Positions 1 through 9,981 of a stretch of DNA of 64,000 nucleotides are shown here, one piece after another (the stretch's first letter is position 1; each line of letters opens with the position of its first letter). Under the pieces are notes generated by a model, which was not told the origin of the DNA, ran no database searches, and saw only the letters and a program-made list of their open reading frames with translations. The DNA lies in contig JARGPC010000011.1 in assembly GCA_029212885.1 (NCBI GenBank), positions 16,352 to 80,351 on the forward strand. The letters are read 5' to 3'. A program made the position numbers and the translations under genes. This DNA is from Coxiellaceae bacterium. GTDB taxonomy: Bacteria; Pseudomonadota; Gammaproteobacteria; Coxiellales; Coxiellaceae.

Positions 1-973
1 GCGGTAGGTGCCCAGAAGCCTGGCACTAGGCGGGTAAATGAATTCACATTCGGCGCAATGAACGCCATTAATTCTGGCATTAATTGCTGTTGGCCAGCAA
101 TAAAATGACGCATGGTTTTGCTGATGGTGTTGGGTTGGTCTTTATCAAAGAATGCGGGATTGTTATCGAGGTCAAGCAATGATACATGGGTATGACCGCC
201 TTGACCTTGGTATTCTGTACTCCATTTTGCCATAAAGCTAAAGCATAATTCTAAGCGTTGCGCATAGGCCTTGCTAAAAGTTTTAAACAGTGCAGCTTTA
301 TCGCCGGCTTTGAGTGCATCGTCATATATAATGGCAGCTTCTAAAAATCCAGGGCCTTCTTCGCTGTGCAAACCGTCTAATGAAAAATCCATTGCATCAC
401 ACAGATCCATTAAGCCGGTATGCAATTCAGATTCGGTGACGCTGCGTAACACCGAATAGCCGCAGTTAGCGGTGGTGAACGGTGTGGGATTAATGAATGA
501 TTTATTGTTTAAGCTGCGTGGTGTTTCTTCGAATGCTGTGAATTCATATTCAACACTGGCTTTGGCTATAAAGCCCATGTCTTCGGCTTTTTTGACGACG
601 CGTTTTAGTATTTGGCGGGGACAAATGCTGTCGTTGGGTGACGCCATTTCGGTTAAGAAAAATAATGTATGTTCTTCAAATGGGATATGGCGACAAGAGT
701 TAGTAACGATTTCTAATTTGCTATCAGCAAAGCCACTATGCCAGCCGGTGCATTGTAAGTCTGGGATCATATCGTCTTGTAGGCTGCAGCCAATAATGCC
801 ATCGTAAAATCCCATGCCATTTTTAAGTGCTGATAGGCACTTGTCGATGGAAATCAATTTGCCACGCATTAAGCCATTAAAGTCAGAATAACCCACACGA
901 ATGCGTCGGATGCGATGTTGGTCAATATATTGCTCGAATTGTTCGATGAAGTTGCTATCCGCTGCGTTGGTCA
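1..973 (-). CDS. Glutamine synthetase family protein, C-terminus cut off by the window edge
   Basis: Open frame on the minus strand from an ATG at 973 to the window edge, about 324 residues visible. A Shine-Dalgarno GGGAG lies just upstream of the start. Glutamine-synthetase signatures are visible: SDFNGLMRGK near residue 30, the metal-ligand stretch VEYEF (E142/E144), HSEEGPGFLE (about 203-212) and GGHTHVS (about 259-265), matching the family's Glu and His metal/ATP ligands. The sequence resembles the gamma-glutamyl-amide ligase branch (PuuA-like and related ligases) more than the housekeeping GlnA, so the amine substrate cannot be stated. It is transcribed divergently from the channel gene that follows. 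The last part of the catalytic domain is outside the window. Confidence 0.85.
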
Positions 974-1072
974 TTAATTGTCTCCCGAAGAATGTATACA
1001 GATTGTAGCTTACTCGTGGAATTAGGTACAATAAACCATGCGTAATTCGGATTCATCGATGGAGTGATAGCA

Positions 1073-1891
1073 ATGCGATCCTGGGTAAAAAAATTTAACC
1101 AATTCTGGTCGATGGCGTTGGGCCATAAATCAGTGGGATTGACTAAGCATCGCACAAATATTGTTTTATGTGTTCTGGTGGTGGTTAATGTGGTGGCTAT
1201 TGTATTGGCCACTTCGAATGACCTGTATCCGTGGGTGTATCAAACGATTTATATCACTAACTTTACCATTACCGTGTTGTTTGCAGTTGAGTATTTTTTG
1301 CGCTGGATTTACAGTGGCATTAAGCCTGTACGCTATTTGATCAGCTTCGCTTCAATTATTGATATTATTTCTATCTTCCCTGCATTGATTGCCTATTTAA
1401 TGGGATGGGATTTGACCCATTTAATGGTGTTTCGTTTATTACGCTTATATAAGTTTTTTCGCATTACCAAAACCATGCAATTATTTAATTCGGTGATGAT
1501 TCGCAGTTATAAAAAACTCGGCTTTGCTTTTTTGATTTTATTTGTGGTTACGATAATAGATTCGACCTTAATCTATTATGCTGAAAATGCGGCACAGCCA
1601 CACAAGTTTTCCAGTATCATCGCGACCATGTGGTGGGTAATATCGGCGTTAACCACTGCTGGTTATGTGCCGATTGATCCAATCACTACTTGGGGTAAAA
1701 TATTAGGTTCATGCACGGTGATTATTGGTGTCGCGTTATTTGCTATTCCTGCTGGTATTATTTCTGCTGGCTTTATTGAAGAATATAAAATTCAACGCCG
1801 CCAATATGCGGCTCAATCACATAAATCAAAAGATCGTACGTTGCTAGATCAAATTGAAGAAGAAATCGATAAAGATATTCGCAATTTATAG
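1073..1891 (+). CDS. Voltage-gated-type ion channel protein with atypical selectivity filter
   Basis: About 272 residues if translation starts at the ATG at 1073, which has GGAG at 1061-1064 at good spacing; a GTG at 1064 overlaps that SD and is less likely. Hydrophobic segments fit the six-helix Ion_trans (S1-S6) layout: S1 near LCVLVVVNVVAIVLA, an S4-like RLLRLYKFFRITK, and a pore region TMWWVISALTTAGYVP followed by the last helix. The pore reads TTAGYVP where bacterial K+ channels have TVGYGD, so the second filter glycine is absent and potassium selectivity is doubtful. The C-terminus is charged and probably cytoplasmic. The family assignment to the voltage-gated-like superfamily is good; the ion is unknown. 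Confidence 0.8.
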   Translation: MRSWVKKFNQFWSMALGHKSVGLTKHRTNIVLCVLVVVNVVAIVLATSNDLYPWVYQTIYITNFTITVLFAVEYFLRWIYSGIKPVRYLISFASIIDIISIFPALIAYLMGWDLTHLMVFRLLRLYKFFRITKTMQLFNSVMIRSYKKLGFAFLILFVVTIIDSTLIYYAENAAQPHKFSSIIATMWWVISALTTAGYVPIDPITTWGKILGSCTVIIGVALFAIPAGIISAGFIEEYKIQRRQYAAQSHKSKDRTLLDQIEEEIDKDIRNL

Positions 1892-2122
1892 TTAATTATT
1901 TACTCTTTGCGCCGCAAGGATTTTCTTGAAATTATGTTGCAGGTTCTATACGATAGTGAGTCGTTTACTGGCGGGAGTTTGCCAAGGTGCAGAAGTGTGT
2001 TGTTGATAAAACAATAGATAAGCGTTTGGTTTACCAGGCGCCCCAGTTTTTTCTTCTTTCGCCTGAGCAAACTTTGGGTGATGGTGCTCAATCATTGGAT
2101 GAGTGTAAGTGCGGAGCACTAT

Positions 2123-3493
2123 ATGTGTAGACTATATTATATAGCACTTCGATGTATTCTTATTATATTTTTAAACACGCCGCTGATTTTATTGGCGCAT
2201 CAGCCTGCTTATAATTTGCATGATATTTTGAAGTTGGTGCCGGCAAATAGCCATGCGGCTGCCGGCATCACTATCACTGGTAGCGGTGGGACTATCCGTT
2301 ATGTTAGAGCGTACTTTTATTCGGATAGTAGTTGTGCAAGTGGCTTGTTAGCTAGTGGGTCAATCGTGGATAATCAAACAGGCTTTGCATTTACTGTAGG
2401 TCAAACAATAAAACTGTCGGGAGCAGCGGCTTATCAATTGATTACCTCGCAACAGCTTAGCGCAAATGACATCGCTAGTATTAGCTGTATGAAGCTCATT
2501 TATACAGAAGGTAACGAGTCATCAGAAGGCGTTGATTGCCAAACTTTTAGTAACTATACTTGTTCAGATTCAAGCTGTTCAACTACTTCAGGCGCACAAT
2601 CTACAGCTTGGAAAGTTAACCCGAGTATTTGTGCCCCGATGCACTTATATGTTGCGCGGTGGACGGACAACTTAGTATCTAAGTGTGACATTGACTCTGC
2701 TACTGGTGCACTTTCAAATTGTACAACTACCGGTTCTGAGTTTAAGAGGCCTGCTTATGTTGCATTGAATAATGGTTATGCATATTCGACAGACTCATCA
2801 GCTGATCGTAATATTCATAAGTTTACAGTGGCGTTGTCTACTGGTGCGCTTAGTGATGTAAAAACCACAACTGATGTAACCTCTAATGCTTTTAAAGCTA
2901 CAGTAGATAGGGGGCTTTTATACGTACCTAATTTTGATGGCGCAAGCAATGGTAGGATCACAGAGTGTGATATAACAGCAAGCGATGGCGCAAACAGTGG
3001 GGATATTGGCAGTTGTGCACAAACAGCGGTGTCTTTCACTGACCCTATCGCTGTAAAAATTAATGTGAACCATGCTTATATTGCAGATTTTGATGATAAT
3101 GACGTACATGTTTGTGGCTTAAATAGTGATGGCACCATTAATACTAGTGATTGTATACCATATTCAATTGATACGGGTGGTGGTGACACGGCAGGCATTA
3201 CATTTCACTATGGTTTTGCTTATATCCCGATGACAGGTGACGGAACGATTCAAACGTGTGATGTAAATACAACGACCGGTGCGTTAAGTAACTGCGGTGT
3301 GGTAGTGGTGACGGGGCAGGCGCTATCGGCACCAAGATCAATTGTTTTCTATAAAACGCATGCCTACGTTGCGAATTTGAATGCTAATACGGTTAATCAA
3401 TGTGAAGTATTACCGAGTAGTACTAATGCGATAGATTGCCCCGTTCTCCAGGGCACTCCTGTGAATGCCCCCTATGGACTTTCTATCTACTAG
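2123..3493 (+). CDS. Exported beta-propeller protein with Cys-rich repeats
   Basis: The chosen ATG at 2123 follows GCGGAGC at 2111-2117 and starts a signal-peptide-like stretch (CRLYYIALRCILIIFL); a GTG at 2078 would give 471 residues instead of 456. After an N-terminal Ser/Cys-rich domain the second half contains six units of about 45-50 residues beginning LYVARW, AYSTDS, LYVPNF, AYIADF, AYIPMT and AYVANL. Most continue with a V-x-x-C-D...G-x-L-x-x-C pattern. This is the spacing of a six-bladed lactonase/NHL-type beta-propeller with two cysteines per blade that could pair in the periplasm or outside the cell. Activity and ligand are unknown. The gene stands alone and is closed by a bidirectional terminator. 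Confidence 0.7.
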   Translation: MCRLYYIALRCILIIFLNTPLILLAHQPAYNLHDILKLVPANSHAAAGITITGSGGTIRYVRAYFYSDSSCASGLLASGSIVDNQTGFAFTVGQTIKLSGAAAYQLITSQQLSANDIASISCMKLIYTEGNESSEGVDCQTFSNYTCSDSSCSTTSGAQSTAWKVNPSICAPMHLYVARWTDNLVSKCDIDSATGALSNCTTTGSEFKRPAYVALNNGYAYSTDSSADRNIHKFTVALSTGALSDVKTTTDVTSNAFKATVDRGLLYVPNFDGASNGRITECDITASDGANSGDIGSCAQTAVSFTDPIAVKINVNHAYIADFDDNDVHVCGLNSDGTINTSDCIPYSIDTGGGDTAGITFHYGFAYIPMTGDGTIQTCDVNTTTGALSNCGVVVVTGQALSAPRSIVFYKTHAYVANLNANTVNQCEVLPSSTNAIDCPVLQGTPVNAPYGLSIY

Positions 3494-3634
3494 CCAATGA
3501 ATTTAATGTATACTTGTGCAGGTTTCGTTGTTTTTCTATGGTGTAGACTTCATTCTGCTAGATCACTATGTGATTAAGTCAGCTGAGACGAGTTATAGTT
3601 GTGGTTTTGTTTAGGCTTCTGTAGTGATTGAATG

Positions 3635-3662
3635 AAAAAAGCCTCCCTATGGGAGGCTTTTT
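3635..3662. terminator. Bidirectional rho-independent terminator
   Basis: AAAAAA then GCCTCCC, a TAT loop, GGGAGGC and a T tract. The stem is perfect and carries an A run on one side and a T run on the other, so it can end both the propeller gene (plus strand) and the large exported gene that converges on it from the right. Confidence 0.9.
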
Positions 3663-3686
3663 GGGATTGTTAGGGCTTGAAGTTAA

Positions 3687-6600
3687 TTAACTAGAAGGCG
3701 TACTAAAAGTTGTTTTTTGTAGTGTTGCCACACCATTCCATGCGTTTTGGATAAGATCCCGGTTCTTTTGTGTGTTGTAGAAAGGATCAAATGGAAAAGC
3801 TTTAGTGTTTGGAGTAGCGGCTCTTGGATCATGTGGGTTAAATTGATGCCCACCGACATACCAAGGTTCTTGAATCGACAAGTTATAGTTGCCAGGTCCG
3901 GCAGCGGTGAAATAATCTTCACTGTCGTTAGGACCTGCTTGAGTATTTTGCAGTGCAAATAAACTGTAACCAATCATGCGTGGATCCATTTTATTATTCA
4001 CCAGATAAGGTTTGTTATTGGCTTGCATATAACCTGTAGGTGAAGGGTAGGCGAGTGTGCCTTGACCAGTAGTATCGCTAGGGATACTGCGAATCAACAT
4101 ACATTTTGATAATGGGATTGGTTTGCCCGTAGGGCTGTTTCCGCAGGTGCTTAGCTGCGCGACAGAGAAAGATTTGCCATTTTCTTTTAATTGGTCAGAA
4201 GAGAATAAGCAGGTTGATAGTGCTTTGAATGCAGGATCTTTTAGATTATTAGCCGCTAAAGCCGTGCTTAATTCGCTGTCATGACTGACTAACCATTGGT
4301 TGTTTAGCGGGTTGCCTTTAGCGTCAACACAGCTATTATGCGAGCCATCGACATTGGTTAGGACTAATCCGCCGCCTGCTTCAACAATATTATGACTGTG
4401 TTGGCCAACAGCGGTTGAAAAGTTAGGATTAAATAACTCTTGATAAGAGAAGTCAGTTGAAGACTCAGCAAAAGGCTGTGTTATTGAATAGTGACCATTA
4501 AAATCAATAAACGCTTGCTTGGTCGTCATGTTATAGGCGTTTGGTGAATCGGCAATGGTATTCCATGCGGCTTCATTAGCGGCCATTGAATCAGCCATCG
4601 ATAGGTTACACCAGCTGTAACGATGCACAGGATCACCATGACCTATGTCACACGATTGATTATTATAAAATACATCGTTGTAAAGTGTGTTTTCATTCTG
4701 TTGGCTCATGCCGTCCAATAGGTAATCTTGTTGTGATGCGCGTGCAGCACTGCTGCCAGCACCACCAACATCATAGGCTGAGACTAAGGCAACACCTAAA
4801 GGACCCATTGAGCCAATAATAGCTGGCTGGAATGCTTTGTCGGCAAACTCATAGTAAGCAAAGAATTTACCTTGATAAGCCAAACGATCACTGATCAGTT
4901 TAAAGAAGGGTGAGAAGTCAGGGGCGGTACCTTTTTCTAAGTCGAGATTAATGCCGGCGATGGATGCTGAGGCACTGCCATCGGAATTAATATTAACGTA
5001 GTTGTTCATGATAGAGTTCACCACCATCTCACGTTGTTCGAAGTTATAGGTATTAAAGTCAGCGCTGACAGGGTTGCTAAAAGTTAAGTCAGGTGACACA
5101 TTAATCTTATTGGTTTCGGCATTGGTCAAAAGTTGTGGCAACCATTTTTTAGGATCACCAAGGCCATTAACAATAGCTGTACTGTCGCTGATTTGGTTTT
5201 TTACATTCGTTTTGGTGGAATTCAAAATCCAGTAATTGTTGTCATCCATATATTGTGGACCAGCCGATTCCAGTGCTAGCACATTCACAGGTGCGTCACC
5301 TTTTAGTGCGTTATTGTTGGCGTAGTTAATGTCGCCAATATAACTTTTATAGGTGTTGTAGAAAGCAGATGGGTTTCTTAATAAGTTGGCATTGGTATAG
5401 CTATACATCAGTGTTAATGGTTGGTTACCATTGACCGTTTCTAATAACGGCTTACCTTTGTTTGCATTTATATAGAAAGTAAAATAGGCTTTTTCGGTAG
5501 CGTCACCATTTTTCGCGGTTGCAACCAGATTGACTTGGTAGATATGCCCAGCTTGTAATTTACCACTTGATTTAAGTACGCCTGCTGAATCAACGGTTAA
5601 GCCATAATCTTTTAGGGTGCCATGCGCTACTGTATTTAATGCGCTGATATCTGTAACCGCTCCATTTGCATACTTTGATGTTGAGGAGGGTGTAATATCT
5701 TTGGCGGCTTGACCCGTAACGCGCGCATCATCACCAAAGAATGTAATGCCTTTATTACCTGTCGCTGGGTCGCTAACATAATTATGTAAATCGATACCTT
5801 GTGCAACTTGCGCAGGTGTTAATTGAAAATAGTTGGTACCTGTAACAACACCTTGATGACTAATGTATTTGTTAACTAATTCAGGTGCTGATAACGCACG
5901 TAAACCATTATTAATCAGTAATGGAATGGTTCTTGAGTTACCGTTGTTATCGGCAACTTTAATGGCGCACTGTTGAATATTGCTGTCATCTTGATTGGCG
6001 GTATTGTTGTAAGTAGTGCAGCCATCTTTGCTTAGGTTATTAAATTGGGCAGCAGTAACGGGCGCATTGATCGAAACTAAGCTGCCATTGAGGCCAAAAT
6101 TTTGTTTAATGCTGCTAGGTGCGCTTGTAATGTTTAATGATAGCTTGGTGTGTGGCGCTGGCGGTGGGTAGTAACCACTGACATCGATAAGGTCATTGAT
6201 TTGTAGGTTGGGGTAATCTTCACCCACATTAATTTGTCGGTAAGGAGTTTTACTAACATCACCACCGGTCACTTTGACGGGCGTTTCAATGGTTAGTGCT
6301 TTTTTTACATCGCCCGCAGAAGCAGCGATTTGAATGGATTCGGTATCACTGATAACACCTGCAAATCCGCTGAGTGTTGCAGTGCCTTTGCCGTCTGTTA
6401 CGCTTAAATGGCTTAATTTACCGCGGCCATTGATGACAGCTGCGCTGTAAGTAATGGTATCGCCAGAGGTGTCTTTTGCATCGGCAGCAAAAGTGACTGT
6501 GCCGTTACCTGTGGCACCATTGACTGATGCGGAGGCGTTGGGGTTAGACCAGGTAATCTTTGCGTTGGGATTAGAGGCTGAATAAGTACAAGTAGGTGCT

Positions 6601-6938
6601 GATGCGGTTCCCGCAATGGTAAATACGCCCGTGTCGGGAATTATTGACTCCCCCCATTTGGTGACACAAATGGCGGATGAATCACCCGCTGGGGTAATTT
6701 GCACATATACATTTTTACCACCGCTTTCAACCCATTGTGATGCGGACAAAGTGCTAGAGCTTCCTGATCCTATAGAAACCGCGCCTGGAGGCGGCTTTAA
6801 AGCAGGGTTATTATTAGCGACAGTAACTTGTGCTTTTTTTAAGTTATTGATAATGGTGAGTGAATTGCCTGCCCAAATGGTGGGTGTAGTAGCTAGCAAC
6901 GCAGCAGCTGTAATAAGACTGTATCCAGTGATTTTCAT
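3687..6938 (-). CDS. Large exported protein, possible glycoside-hydrolase-like TIM barrel
   Basis: 1083 residues with a clear signal peptide (MKITGYSLITAAALLATTPT then IWAG). Residues 25-120 are Ser/Thr/Gly-rich and resemble a carbohydrate-binding or Ig-like head, and 130-490 look like beta-rich bacterial Ig-like modules. Residues about 550-730 contain VNVLALESAG, then AGINLDLEKG (661-670) and FFAYYEF (692-698). The NLDLE pattern resembles the D-x-D-x-E of GH18 chitinases, with Asn in place of the first Asp. The rest has many Asn/Tyr/Pro as in type II secretion substrates. The gene is monocistronic. A hydrolase role is inference; the safe statement is a large secreted multidomain protein. Confidence 0.75.
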   Translation of the reverse strand: MKITGYSLITAAALLATTPTIWAGNSLTIINNLKKAQVTVANNNPALKPPPGAVSIGSGSSSTLSASQWVESGGKNVYVQITPAGDSSAICVTKWGESIIPDTGVFTIAGTASAPTCTYSASNPNAKITWSNPNASASVNGATGNGTVTFAADAKDTSGDTITYSAAVINGRGKLSHLSVTDGKGTATLSGFAGVISDTESIQIAASAGDVKKALTIETPVKVTGGDVSKTPYRQINVGEDYPNLQINDLIDVSGYYPPPAPHTKLSLNITSAPSSIKQNFGLNGSLVSINAPVTAAQFNNLSKDGCTTYNNTANQDDSNIQQCAIKVADNNGNSRTIPLLINNGLRALSAPELVNKYISHQGVVTGTNYFQLTPAQVAQGIDLHNYVSDPATGNKGITFFGDDARVTGQAAKDITPSSTSKYANGAVTDISALNTVAHGTLKDYGLTVDSAGVLKSSGKLQAGHIYQVNLVATAKNGDATEKAYFTFYINANKGKPLLETVNGNQPLTLMYSYTNANLLRNPSAFYNTYKSYIGDINYANNNALKGDAPVNVLALESAGPQYMDDNNYWILNSTKTNVKNQISDSTAIVNGLGDPKKWLPQLLTNAETNKINVSPDLTFSNPVSADFNTYNFEQREMVVNSIMNNYVNINSDGSASASIAGINLDLEKGTAPDFSPFFKLISDRLAYQGKFFAYYEFADKAFQPAIIGSMGPLGVALVSAYDVGGAGSSAARASQQDYLLDGMSQQNENTLYNDVFYNNQSCDIGHGDPVHRYSWCNLSMADSMAANEAAWNTIADSPNAYNMTTKQAFIDFNGHYSITQPFAESSTDFSYQELFNPNFSTAVGQHSHNIVEAGGGLVLTNVDGSHNSCVDAKGNPLNNQWLVSHDSELSTALAANNLKDPAFKALSTCLFSSDQLKENGKSFSVAQLSTCGNSPTGKPIPLSKCMLIRSIPSDTTGQGTLAYPSPTGYMQANNKPYLVNNKMDPRMIGYSLFALQNTQAGPNDSEDYFTAAGPGNYNLSIQEPWYVGGHQFNPHDPRAATPNTKAFPFDPFYNTQKNRDLIQNAWNGVATLQKTTFSTPSS

Positions 6939-7278
6939 GTTTACCTCAAACGCATTTTAACAACCCAGTGAGTTGGTGGAGAGATTACTTAATGTCCGTG
7001 ATATGAGTAATAACCGTTGACTACATATTACTGTAGAAAGATTAGGTGAGGCTTAAGTGATACTAGTGGAGTAGTTATTACTAGAATTACTAATTTATGT
7101 GGTACTCATTGATGATCTTGATTATTCTGCACTGAGTGACTTAGCTTGTTGCATTGTGTTACGTCAGCGAGACTGAATGTTCAGTACTACTAGAACATAA
7201 GGCTCTCTTAATATCTATTCATTACAATACCTATCAATTGAGATTAAGCATTTAGAAAAATTACTTTTTAAGCGACTT
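6939..7278. other. Intergenic region without recognised features
   Basis: About 340 bases between the divergent exported-protein gene and a small hypothetical gene. It is AT-rich and holds a short palindrome CTGAATGTTCAG (7173-7184) and several CTAGTA/ACTAGT runs. I see no RNA gene and no convincing coding frame. It must contain the promoter of the exported-protein gene, but no clear hexamers were picked out. Confidence 0.5.
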
Positions 7279-7695
7279 GTGCATTTGACAGCTGTAGTTG
7301 AGGCTTTCTTGCGTGCTAATATACCTGCGGAGCTGAAACAGGCGATTGTGCATTGTAATAAAGCATTATTTGAAAGCTACGTCGTTGATCGTAGGTTGAG
7401 GCCGCCAATAGCCAGAACACAGTTAGCTGTATTGGGTTATTTGGCTGAAATCCCTATGCCGCGAATGTGTTTGCCTATGCTTTGCGATGGTGTTGAAAAA
7501 TTGACAGCGAAGCGCCGACAGATCGAAGCATTAAGGGGTTGCGTAAATCTTCCGGCTGCAGCCTGTATTTTCGATCATATGGGGGATATCGTAGATTTGG
7601 CACCTGCAACAGCTTTAGCTAAAAAATTAAACACTTGGCCTATGACGCTTACACCGCCGGATTACCGTGTAGTGATTAACGCATCGACGGTTTAG
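7279..7695 (+). CDS. Small hypothetical protein
   Basis: A 138-codon frame with a GTG start at 7279 and no visible ribosome binding site, so the start is uncertain. The product has no signal peptide or membrane helix and is mixed helical with scattered Cys and Pro (for example PRMCLPMLCDG). No domain was recognised. It ends seven bases from the convergent permease gene. The residue composition is protein-like, but the call rests mainly on the frame being open. Confidence 0.4.
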   Translation: MHLTAVVEAFLRANIPAELKQAIVHCNKALFESYVVDRRLRPPIARTQLAVLGYLAEIPMPRMCLPMLCDGVEKLTAKRRQIEALRGCVNLPAAACIFDHMGDIVDLAPATALAKKLNTWPMTLTPPDYRVVINASTV

Positions 7696-7702
7696 CAATT
7701 AT

Positions 7703-9205
7703 TTAAGTGGTGGATGGCTTTGTGTCCAGTGCTTTGGCTTGTGAGGTTTGCTCGTTATCAGAATCAATTAGGCGTCGTAATAATGGTGCAATGGCGAATA
7801 ATGCCATGCTAACCACAATTGCAAACCAGGCCAGTTCGGTAAAGGTTTGGCTGTAAGTCGGGTTGGTCACCAATGGGGATGTCACCGAGTGGTGGCCCAA
7901 CATACGCTTGGATAATAAGCTCGATACCGTGGCGCTAACGCCGGTCAGCATCAGCCAGGTACCCATCATAATGCCGCGCAATTTGGTCGGGGCAAGTTGG
8001 CCGACCATGGCATAACCAATAGGTGAAATAAATAATTCACCTAAGGTTAATAAGGCATAACAGGCAACCGGCCAGTAAATCGGCACATACCCTTTGGGTC
8101 CTGCAAAGGCGATGCCGCACTTTAGCATAAACATCGCTATACCAATCAGTAGCAAAGCGGCTGAAAATTGAATTGGGATATTGACGTTAACGCCGCGGTG
8201 TCGTAAGCGCTGGAATACATGCGCCAGTAGTGGGCCACCGATAATAATAATGATGCCATTGATATTTTCAAACCACTGCGGCGGAATCAAAAAGCCATTC
8301 AGTGTGCGGTCGACATTGCGTGCAATAAATAAGGTGAGACCCATTGGGATAAGCTGATAAATCGCCCAAAATACCAGCGACGATACTGCCAAAATCATAT
8401 AAGCCCACATTTTACGTCGTGCGTTTGCTGTCGGTTGTTTCAGTGCTAAATAAACTAAAATGCCAGCCATAATAACGCCAGCGCTCATTACGACTTGGCC
8501 GCTAAAGCTGGAGTGGGCAAACATCCAGCGTAAGCCTAAAATTAATAATACAATAATGACAGCTGCTTTTAACATCTGCGATGTGGTTTTTTTGCAGTGC
8601 GTGAGGTGGGTATTTATGTCACGCAAGTTATACCAATTTAAGCCGACAATCAGTAAAGCAAGCACATTACCAATCGCGCTCAAACCAAACAGTTCGCGAT
8701 AGGCGTGATGAATTTGAAAGCTGCCAGCCATTGAAAAGCCAATAAAAAAGCCAACATTCATACCGCTGTAATTCCATAAAAAAGCGGTTTCGCGGCGGGT
8801 GTCATTGGGCTCGAATAGTTGCGTTAACATGCAATTAATGCAGGTGACATTCACGCCAGCGCCGGTGAGGAAGAATGCTAACCCCCAATACAGCATATTA
8901 ATGGAGTCCGCAGCAATCAGTCCGCAGCCAATAACAATGAGCACCATGCCGGTGCAAAATAGTGAACGGTAACTGAGGTAACGGCCGCCGGCGTATCCAC
9001 CGAGCAGGTGTAATGCGTAATTGAAGGCTACAAAAGTAGCAATGATGCTGGTCGAAACGTCGTCACTGAGGTGCAGGGATTTAGTGGCATATAAAACCAA
9101 GGTCGAATACAACACGCTAAAGCTCAGCGTTGAAAATAGCTGAGTTAATAATAGCGCTAAAGTGCCTTTAGGCATTTTATTGGTTGATTGTACCGGCTGA
9201 TTCAC
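7703..9205 (-). CDS. POT/PTR family proton-dependent peptide transporter
   Basis: About 500 residues from a GTG at 9205 preceded by AAGGGG at about eight bases; a longer frame runs up to 9382, and an ATG lies at 9175. There are roughly 12-14 membrane helices. Family features are GGYAGGRYLSYR after the second helix (the POT 'GG-x-x-A/G-D/G' signature) and, late in the protein, LGELFISPIGYAMVGQLAP, matching the second PTR2 signature. The N-terminal helix reads QLFSTLSFSVLYSTLVLY and lacks the ExxER proton-coupling motif of classical members. Such proteins import di- and tripeptides through the inner membrane. Amino-acid import of this kind is common in intracellular gammaproteobacteria. Confidence 0.85.
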   Translation of the reverse strand: MNQPVQSTNKMPKGTLALLLTQLFSTLSFSVLYSTLVLYATKSLHLSDDVSTSIIATFVAFNYALHLLGGYAGGRYLSYRSLFCTGMVLIVIGCGLIAADSINMLYWGLAFFLTGAGVNVTCINCMLTQLFEPNDTRRETAFLWNYSGMNVGFFIGFSMAGSFQIHHAYRELFGLSAIGNVLALLIVGLNWYNLRDINTHLTHCKKTTSQMLKAAVIIVLLILGLRWMFAHSSFSGQVVMSAGVIMAGILVYLALKQPTANARRKMWAYMILAVSSLVFWAIYQLIPMGLTLFIARNVDRTLNGFLIPPQWFENINGIIIIIGGPLLAHVFQRLRHRGVNVNIPIQFSAALLLIGIAMFMLKCGIAFAGPKGYVPIYWPVACYALLTLGELFISPIGYAMVGQLAPTKLRGIMMGTWLMLTGVSATVSSLLSKRMLGHHSVTSPLVTNPTYSQTFTELAWFAIVVSMALFAIAPLLRRLIDSDNEQTSQAKALDTKPSTT

Positions 9206-9442
9206 ACGCTCCACCCCTTGTATCTGCACTGAGTCGGTATTGATACCGAGCCGTCCATTATTAGCATGTTTTATTTGGCCTTTCCAGCAATTCCTGCTTA
9301 AAGATTCTCCATTGCGTTGCGACGGTACCTGGGTTTCTAGGATTCCTGTATAAATCGCTTTCTGGCGCAAGGTCAATGGCATATTGACGCACCAGTGGCG
9401 GTGGTTTAGTGCTGCCTAGCTTCGAGTGATATTTTTGTTGTC

Positions 9443-9811
9443 TTACTGTCGTCTAAGTGGAGGTGCTACAGCAGGAGCGGCAGGTATGCCATCTTCGTCA
9501 ATATGTGCTGAGGGGTCAAGTTCGGTGTCAAAGGTGAGTTCTTGTAAGGCTTCTCTTAAAGTGCTTGCTTGTGCTGCAGTCATTTGAGGGCTATCAGATG
9601 CTGCCATGCTGGGGGCCACCGTGCTTCTTAATAGGTTAAATAGTTGTATGGCTGCTTTAGGGTTTGCGCCACCATTATCAAGTAGTTGATTCAGTGCACT
9701 AAGTACCTGATTAACAAAACCTACAAGTTCAAGATTCTCTCTGGCAATAGTTCCACGCATAACGGCTATGTCTCTGTGGGCTTTATTAATAACATCTAAA
9801 GGGTCTCTCAT
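9443..9811 (-). CDS. Small hypothetical protein
   Basis: About 122 residues from ATG 9811 (a GTG at 9820 is also in frame). The N-terminal 70 residues look helical (INKAHRDIAVMRGTI, LELVGFVNQVLSALNQLLD) and the C-terminus is acidic then Ala/Pro-rich, ending PAAPAVAPPLRRQ. No signal peptide and no known domain. A helical body with an Ala/Pro-rich tail is also seen in the orphan at 26150-27610, which may indicate a lineage-specific set. No function can be given. Confidence 0.5.
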   Translation of the reverse strand: MRDPLDVINKAHRDIAVMRGTIARENLELVGFVNQVLSALNQLLDNGGANPKAAIQLFNLLRSTVAPSMAASDSPQMTAAQASTLREALQELTFDTELDPSAHIDEDGIPAAPAVAPPLRRQ

Positions 9812-9981
9812 ACTCAACACTCACACATTTTATTTATATTTGCATCATTGTAATGTATTTATATTAAGCGGCCATTAAGCGTTGGCGGGGGAGGTGCTGT
9901 GGCCGGTCTGGTTGAGTATTGTGGGGTTAATATATTTTTGCTGTTTTCATTTACTATGATGTTATTAAGCTCATAGGGTGG

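Noticed and set aside
1892..2122. A small minus-strand frame between the channel and the propeller gene
   Set aside because: Rich in Arg/Lys from an AT/CT-rich stretch, no SD, no recognisable content.
4586..4819. Open frames antisense to the large exported gene and similar ones over carB, iolG and the efflux genes
   Set aside because: They lack ribosome binding sites, and their composition follows from the sense-strand codons.
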